Source of the DNA: Lunularia cruciata
Taxonomy: Eukaryota; Streptophyta; Marchantiopsida; Lunulariales; Lunulariaceae
Length of the DNA: 64,000 nt
Assembly (NCBI GenBank): GCA_948567375.1
Contig: OX419755.1
Location: 57,299,945-57,363,944 of the forward strand
Direction: 5' to 3'
Positions 53,745 through 64,000 of the stretch are shown in pieces (the first letter of the stretch is position 1; each line of letters starts with the position of its first letter). The translations under genes and the position numbers were made by a program. The notes under the pieces were generated by a model. The model made no database searches. It was not told where the DNA came from and worked only from the letters and a program-made list of their open reading frames with translations.

Positions 53745-54002
53745 CTACGGTATGTCACCTAATCCATGAGGGTCCTGCCAAAAAAACCCTGTATCTATCC
53801 ACGAAGATTTAAGCCCGCTTTCCAAGTGTTCTGTATTGTAACTTACAAGACGGGCAGCCGAAATATCGCCAATTTCTTTGTCCTTACGAACATGTCCGAG
53901 TGGAGTTATTGGATGTCCAGAAGTTACCTGTTGAGGAAATTCCAGCAAAATACCAATGCTCACCCCATCCAAGGACTTCATCACACAAGAAATAAAATGC
54001 AT
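53745..54002 (-). pseudogene. Possible minus-strand exon or gene fragment
   Basis: An 85-codon minus-strand frame (MHFISCVMKSLDG ... HGLGDIP) has ordinary protein-like composition. It includes a possible splice donor (CAACAG then GTAACT) inside it, so the real exon may be shorter. I do not recognise a family. No neighbouring exon is evident. It could be chance. Confidence 0.2.
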
Positions 54003-56228
54003 GGTCGATACCGAAACGCGCCACCAGAGGTCCTACCTTTTATTCGCTTCCGCAAGCTGTAATAAGTGCCAAATTATTGAAGATCACCGACGCTGCATTG
54101 CATGTACATTCATGGGTCTTGTGAATATCACGACCTTCAAAATGATTTAAATCTGCGGCAGCTATGGACCCCTTGCAAGATAGATGGGGAGTCATGGACA
54201 TCTCGTTCAACAAAAAACTTTCTAGAGATCAAAGTTTCATCGTTGCAGGATTTATGATGGCGGACTCCGAGACAATCACGAACTTTGAATTCCGATATTT
54301 CGGTGGTCATATGTTATAAAGCTGTTATAGACATCCAGTACAGTTCGTGGCAGCATGATGTTAACACGATTTCTATTCCATTCCGTAGCAACTGGAGAGA
54401 ACAGTCATGATTAAAGTCCAATATATGCCATTCAGTTTTTTAATTGGGGGTTTTACCAACCATGTCCTGGCTTTTATTTGTTCGGTATGTTTATTGAACG
54501 TGAACTCTTCTTATCAATGTAGTTAAGCCCGTAACCAATACCGTAGCATAAATAGAAGAAGTCTAACTACTTGGACGAAGTACGAAAAAGTGATCACTCT
54601 ATTGATCAGAAATAAACCTAACATTTTGTTCTTATGTGCATTTTCTTCGATCGAACAAGTTGACGGGAGGGAGCACAAGAAAGCTGTAGTAATAATATGA
54701 ATGAGATTGATCAAGGTCAAAACAGGGTATGGAGTCCTGTTTAAAAGACTACCTTCAGGTTCTGTCGAAGACATAGTCAGAGTGAAAAGTATCTCGAGAT
54801 AAACATGGTGCCAGTTGAAAGATTATCATGTTGGAATGAAGAAGAATGTCTAAGAAGTTTGACTTTTTGCACATGCCTGAATGATATACGCTTCTGAGTC
54901 ATAGGAGTGTGAGAGAGAGAAGCAAGAAGGCCGATGTAAACGACAGTACTAGTTTTTAAGGAAGAGTCTGATGTATTGGTAAAAGCGTGTCTGATAACTC
55001 TGGAGTACATCCTTACACCAGTTTTTCGAGATTCATGGGCTTGTGATAAATGAAGAAATTTTTGTTATACAACTTTCTACAAGACGATGAATGACACTTT
55101 CTTGTGAACACTTTTGGAGCAGAGGGAGAAACCACTTTGCAATGATTGGCAGGACACACTCAAGTCGCCGCCGACGACGAAGAAGGAATAGAAGAAGTTG
55201 TTGCATGAAGCCTCCTCGTTCTGTAGACTTTTGAACCGGTAGGTCGAGTGTAAGATTGAAAATTTCAAGAGGAGAATATACAGTGATTGCTTGCTACCGA
55301 CCCACGGGTCATGCACCCCCTTTCTACCCTGAGTGAAGGAATAACACTAATGCCTCTGTGCATCTTGGAGTAACCAAACACCCGTCCACGAAACACTCTC
55401 GCTCACTCATCGGGAAGAAAGAAAGAGAAAGGGAGAACTGCAGACGACGCAGAACTACTGGCTCTGGCTTCAATTACGTTCGAGATCCCGGAGGATCGCC
55501 AGATACCCCCAAGGAGGTAGCGCCACGTGTCGAGGGGGATGCATGGAGTGCACAAATTCCCCGTCCCGTCAAAGAGGTTGGCAGGAAAGTGAAGGGCGAC
55601 TAGACGCGTGGTTAGCCGGAACGGAACCGGAACAGAACGGAAGTTGACGTAGGGCCCGTGTTGTGGGGATGGTGCGGGGGCCATTCGTTTAGTGTTCGGG
55701 CAGCCAGCCAGTCATATGTGAGGAAGGAAGCGGGCAAGTGGGGCAGCCGGGAAGAAGAAGAAGAAAAGTCCAGGTAGCTGCGATTGTGGAAGAGGCGGAA
55801 TCGGGAAAGAGAAACAAAATACATGAAGAAGGAATTTACAAATTGGAGGTGACAGAGGGGATTGAGAGGGATGAGCGCACAGTGATTGTCCTGTTGTTGT
55901 TGGGGAATTGACGGACGGGACAGCAAATATGCAGGAGTAGGAGCGATGATTGTTGTTGTTGCGTGAGGAGGAGCAACTTTTCACGGAGCATAGACCGCAA
56001 GAGGAGAGGAAAGACGCCTTTATGCGGATTTGATGCAGTCTTGTTGTTGTAGGGAAGCTGTTCGTTCGTTCGTTGATGTGTAGCTTCTCCTCGCCCTCGC
56101 AGAAAGCAAGCAGCGACAACCAGCCTGCTGCATGCTGTGCTTGTGAGGTGCGAGGAGGGGTGGGGGGAGGGGGAGAAGAGAGATTGCTGCTTGATTGACT
56201 ACAGTACTACGTCCTCTGTCGCTGCTTT

Positions 56229-56229
<1 letters not shown>
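54003..56229. other. Intergenic region, nothing recognised
   Basis: Both strands show only short frames without motifs. No LTR-A, HS or CC sequence occurs here. Base composition is more even than in the mobile DNA. The last ~900 bp are rich in GA and GAA and probably belong to the promoter and 5' untranslated region of the epimerase gene. Confidence 0.5.

Positions 56230-56306
<77 letters not shown>
56230..56306 (+). repeat. (GA)38 microsatellite upstream of the epimerase gene
   Basis: An uninterrupted GA dinucleotide run of about 77 bp ends 384 bp before the start codon at 56691. GA tracts of this kind in plant promoters and 5' leaders are bound by BPC-type GAGA factors. The long Ser-Leu frame on the minus strand is an artefact of the repeat. 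Confidence 0.97.
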
Positions 56307-56308
<2 letters not shown>

Positions 56309-56690
56309 TGGAAATCAAACATAGTTGTAGAGGTCGAGATCTGAGACAGCGGAAGGTGTAGTATTAGAAGAAGAAGAAGACGGGAGTAAGAAATTTGATC
56401 TCTCTCTATCTCCCTGCGTGGAAAATCTGTCTCCCTGCGTGGAAAAAAGACACTACCACGTCGTCAGGCTCTGGTCTTCGGTTCGCTTGGGATTACTATT
56501 TCGTCGTCGTTCGCGAGAGTCCCGAGGCGATGCGCGGAAGGAGAACTAGTGCTGTTGCAGCAGTCAGAGGTTGGTAGGCCAGATTAGTGTGGCGTTTGGT
56601 TGGCTGTTGTCGTCAGTGCAGAGAGGGAAGAAAGGAAGAGCGAAGGGAGGCAGGGGAAGGAAGGAAGGATAGGACGACATTGTGTGAACC
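56307..56690 (+). promoter_or_regulatory. Probable 5' untranslated region or promoter of the epimerase gene
   Basis: Purine-rich stretch between the GA tract and the ATG, without a coding frame that joins the gene. An in-frame TGA lies two codons upstream of the ATG (TGA ACC ATG), which fixes the start. I see no clear TATA box. Confidence 0.4.
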
Positions 56691-60032
<3,342 letters not shown>

Positions 60033-63000
60033 TTTTGACTTGCCGGTTCAGTTTTCTTAGTGTACTCTAATTTCTCTTTTCATGGTTCTTGCTTGGCCAC
60101 ATTGGGTCAAGTGAGGGAGGTAGTCATCATTTGGTTCCTTCTGCCTAGCAGTGAGACAGGTCGCAGAAGAACCCCGTATAGCAAAGCTTATGGCGCAATT
60201 GCCCATTTAGATGTGGTGCTAATAATCACGACACCCATTCTCGTCTGATGTGCATCACCAGTGATCACAACCTTAGAGAAATATTATGCCTATGCCCATT
60301 TGTAGATGGTACGAGAACTTTGACACTCAATTGTGTTTTCGAGCAGCTCATTTAGTCCACCATCGAGCGTTATTTGCCCGGGAGAACGTGGTAGATAGAA
60401 AGAGAGGTAGGTAAGGAGGTAAGGTAGAGCAAACAGAACTGCTGCACACGTGTTCTCTGTCACAAGGTGCACTGTGATCCATTCACTGTACAGCATAAGA
60501 CCCTCTTTTTCCTCGCGGGGCGTAGAGGGAAATGCATAGAGCTTCACACGGCAGAGTCTGGAAATGGAAACTTGCTTGGATTGGAGCGGAAATTAAATAA
60601 GTTAAATCATCCCATGAACCACTGCTTCCTATTCCCGGGACTGATGAGTTCTTTAGGGAGTTTAGATATGTTAGATCTGACCATCTGTTGAAAGCAGTTA
60701 CTGATGGTCAATGCTTGCACAGTCTTGCGTAGTTGTCATAGGTTCTCTTCTGTCGAGAGTTTATTTCATATCTTGCCCATGGGCGCTGGCGCTGGCCTTA
60801 GCATGGGCAAAGGTAATCTGGGGTGGTCAACCAGCTATAGGATCTACTACTCACGCAGACTCAATGTGTAAGCAATATTTTGGGACCTTCAATGTTCTTG
60901 CAAGGACCAGAGGCTGATAACCTTGGAGATGTCCATTCGATGGAGTGTACATTTCTCAATGCGGCCAGTATGCACTATCCTCTGTAGAGTTCTTCGAACG
61001 GCTTCTGCTCTCATGTCCTCATATCCTCTGTAGAGTAGGATAATTAGCGAGGTCAAGTGCCGTTTGCTACCTTTAAATTATTTTTGTTGGTCAATCTTGT
61101 TTCTCGTCTAATTCTTGGTGGGAAATATCAAAGGTTCCATCGTTTGTTGAAGGTCGCTTGGCTTTTGACGAGTATTGAACCTGTCCCGTGTACAGCATTC
61201 GATCTATGAATGGAATTATTGATGCAATGTTCTCTTTGTTGCGGAAGCCAGTGCACATTTTCATCTCGTCTGGTGTTTAAAGAATAGCTTTGAGATTACG
61301 CGTGGAATAGAGTAAATTGACGGAGCTTGTGTAGATTAATTGGAGATCTTTCGACGTAGTTTCTGCAAGTACGTGCGAGCTGTGCCGTGAACTGTTCTGT
61401 TCTGTGTACCAAACTTTTTCGCACAACTTCTAGAAGCACAGTAGTTCGATTTGCATTTACTTCTTGAATGCAGGACAGTTTCACCAAAAAGAATAACAGT
61501 TCAGTAGTTTTTTATACTAAAGACGGTTGTAGGCTCTGAAGATAAGTTTCACACCGTTCTGCATTCCATCATCTACCGCGAGTCACTTTCCATTTTAGCC
61601 CTGGCACGGGAAGACGTTGGATTCGCGAACTTGTGAATACGGCACCGGGGCCTCTTTCCAAGTTACGGGAGTAGAGACAGCAATTGTGTGCTATGCTTTA
61701 CGGCAGACTCACTGAGTCAGTGAACTGTAGCTGTCCGAGCGTGGTCCCTTGATGTAAAGTAGGTTCATTCCCGTCTCGATTTTCCATGATTGATTTGTCT
61801 TGCACAGTTGACCTGTTTCCGGTATTGCTTTGCGGCCACCCTTTGTAGCTGGAGCTGGCATTCTTCGTCTAAAGATCAGAGACAGACTTGTGGTGAAGGA
61901 TGGTTGGTACCGTCACATGGGCCTGGTGAAGGAATAGTGCAGCCTTTGGCACTCTGCATCGTAGCTCCAATTGTACGAACACCGCGCACTTAGACGGCTG
62001 CAAAAGGAAGAGTAAAACAAAGTTTGACTTAATTAACACCAACACCGTTCTGTGAGCGGTTGACGAGCAGTTCTCAAGCTGGAGCAGTTCTCATGCTTGG
62101 ATTCTCAGTGATGTAACCTCTCCTTGATAAGTTGAGAGAGGATCCCATTTGCAGAGGCTAAGTCCGTTTCACCGCTGCATATGACCTGAATCCTGCAGTT
62201 CTGCCAACTTAACAAGCGTAAGATATTACCAGAACGGTGTTCGCAGTTCTTTCCGCTCTGGTCACCATGTTTCGTACTATCAATCGTTCTTCAAGGTTAA
62301 AATCCCACGCCTGAAGCAAATGGGGATCCGGGAAGCGACCTCTGAGACTTTACGGTATAATAAACTGGTTGATAAAGGAGTCAGGTTGGCGACCGGAGTT
62401 TTACGACAAAGGATGTTCATGGTTCGCTAGATTGGTAGCCTCGTGTTCTAAAGAATGGATATGGGCGGAGGCCGCTCAGTGAGAATCCACTTGTGTTTTA
62501 CGTCGAGAACACTATTGCTGACTACGTAGTAGCAAGTGCAATCAGGAAAATGAACTGGATCATCGCTCTGCAGAACATCTTCTGTAAGCCGTTCCACTCA
62601 CGATATTCCTCCAACGCATCTGATCTCGTAGCAGAAGGTTGCATCACTGCCAACGGTGCAATGAAACTGTCGACAACGTGACACGATGCGGACGGATGCA
62701 GAAACGTGGTAAGACTGATATACTGTGATATACAGTAATCCTGAATTTCTTATCGTGTCAGATGAATGATTGAAGCAGCCGTTCGTGCCGAGCTACCGCT
62801 GAATTCACATGCATCTATCTGAGAAACTTTGATGAGGAATGAAACCCCAGCTCACATCCAAGGCCATAGCATTCTACCAGTACAATGTTTAATTTACGTA
62901 GATCTCAGCAGCGCCTCGAGGGACAGTAGAGTAGTGAATTGACCGTCGGTGAAAATAAACAAATCCTAGAAAATGTCATGCGGGTTTCAAATGAATAGAT

Positions 63001-63520
63001 TGAGTTCATAGATAAAGTTGCGAAAGAAACTATTGAGGATGGGGTCTTCCCATCCTTCTTGTTATCCTACGCGATCGCCTTTTCTCTAGAGGAACTATCG
63101 AGGATGCAAAGTAGCAACTAATTTCAGTGCATCTTTTCGTGCCTGCGGTACAGATTCCGGGATCCCTGAGGAAAGCAAAACACCTGTATAGTAGGAGTCA
63201 CATGTAGGGTTCAATGGTAACGCATACTGACATCCGTTGGAAGTTGAACGAAATGTTCTGTTTCCAAGCCCATAGGCCCGCTCCTATAAGCCTTCTCTTT
63301 CTGCACTGTAGCGCTAAGCGAAAGACAACGGTTTTGACAATATGTCATTTTCCGCCATCTTTTATTTGGTCAACTGGGTCAACCGATGTTGCTCTTGACA
63401 AACAAATCCGAGAATTCTTGTGCTCCCCAAGTCTGACTGATCTTTTAATATGCTGAATGAGAATCATGTGACTACTCTAAAGAACATGGAGAACATGAGA
63501 AGAAGGACGCTGTCCACTAT
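60033..63520. other. 3' flank of the epimerase gene and intergenic DNA, nothing recognised
   Basis: The first few hundred bases are presumably 3' untranslated region. No frame longer than about 85 codons has protein-like motifs. No tRNA, rRNA or LTR family from the left side appears. I cannot exclude exons of an unrecognised gene or a noncoding RNA. Confidence 0.45.
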
Positions 63521-64000
63521 TAGCTTATTTTTCTTATTATGTAATGTTAAGTAGAATCTGTAATGAAAAAACTCCTCCCACTTGTTTGTTTTAAGAGAAT
63601 ACATACCAAAGAGTCAAAAAGTATACTCTAGAGTAGGGTACATTGATTTTCGATTGGAAACATATTAATACAACAAGCCAATACTTTATTCTATACATGA
63701 AAGTGATAAATAAAATATGATAATTTTTTAATGTCATGTAGAGAACTTGAATGAGAGGGACTCAATTCTACAATATTTCAGAGAAAAATAGGTCGACAAT
63801 CCTTTAAGATGTATACTTGATGTTTATAGAAATGTAAGAATTTTTAATGTTACCTAAAAAGTACAATCCAAAAACATGTCAGAGAAAAATAAATTGAATA
63901 TTAAAATATGTTCTTTACTTTGCTAAAGTCAAAAGAAACACACAGTTAAAATCTTCTAAAGTAGATTCATCTATGTGTGGATTATATAAAGCTTTACTGA
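63521..64000. other. AT-rich stretch at the right edge
   Basis: From about 63520 the sequence becomes strongly AT-rich compared with the previous 3 kb. The phrase CAGAGAAAAATA occurs twice (about 63779 and 63881). It may be the start of another repeat continuing outside the window; no ORF is visible. Confidence 0.35.

Noticed and set aside
55077-56119. Several 70-135-codon minus-strand frames upstream of the epimerase
   Set aside because: Low-complexity Ser/Phe/Pro composition caused by GA-rich DNA on the other strand.
56020-56322. Minus-strand frame with a long Ser-Leu run, and its plus-strand Arg-Glu counterpart
   Set aside because: Both are translations of the GA microsatellite.
60290-63456. 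Frames of 60-85 codons downstream of the epimerase
   Set aside because: Length and composition are what is expected by chance; no motif, no join across splice sites and no start context.

Overview
The window is nuclear DNA of a land plant. About 53 kb is a pile of LTR retrotransposons and related mobile DNA. The remaining ~10 kb is single-copy-looking and holds one recognisable host gene, a nine-exon UDP-glucose 4-epimerase (56691-60032). Plant origin is supported by the Tat/Athila-like and chromovirus-type Ty3/gypsy elements, a tRNA-iMet primer site, GT-AG introns and a plant-type epimerase. I cannot name the species. A PHD finger at the end of one pol polyprotein makes me lean, weakly, to a non-flowering lineage.

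The most abundant family, called LTR-A here, has TGTAACACCC...CACA LTRs of 679-693 bp, a tRNA-Asp-like primer site, a small zinc-knuckle ORF ahead of gag, and one long gag-pol frame. It occurs five times: an LTR at the left edge (1-513, minus), A1 (2385-10195), A3 (20644-44616), A2 (27875-35675) and A4 (47191-52449, truncated). A2 is fully intact (1,608-codon gag-pol, LTRs with one visible difference). A1 matches it in length but carries one nonsense codon.

Left side: an old Ty3/gypsy element whose pol ends in a PHD finger (11632-~19475) is joined to a copy of a coiled-coil-gene element, CC1 (514-11631). CC1 is itself split by A1. Centre: five levels are nested, with target-site duplications at three clear joints and one imperfect joint. 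A gag/pol remnant (20221-20643, resuming at 44621) is hit by A3 (GGCA/GGCC). A3 is hit by a minus-strand chromovirus, HS (24840-41989, GATAT). HS is hit in its integrase by coiled-coil element CC2 (26030-37614, ATATC). CC2 is hit by A2 (GGAC). Right side: a decayed second PHD-type element (about 45000-46612, 52450-53520) contains a coiled-coil fragment, CC3, which is hit by A4. A deletion has removed the far ends of these elements.

Three things deserve attention. The CC family encodes a long coiled-coil protein, has reproducible termini and a perfect 5-bp duplication, yet shows neither LTRs nor long inverted repeats. The HS chromovirus LTR is packed with perfect heat-shock-element arrays directly upstream of its TATA box. 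The old pol polyprotein ends in a PHD finger, where chromoviruses carry a chromodomain. From about 53.5 kb the mobile DNA stops. A (GA)38 tract lies about 390 bp before the epimerase start, and 60033-64000 shows no recognisable gene.
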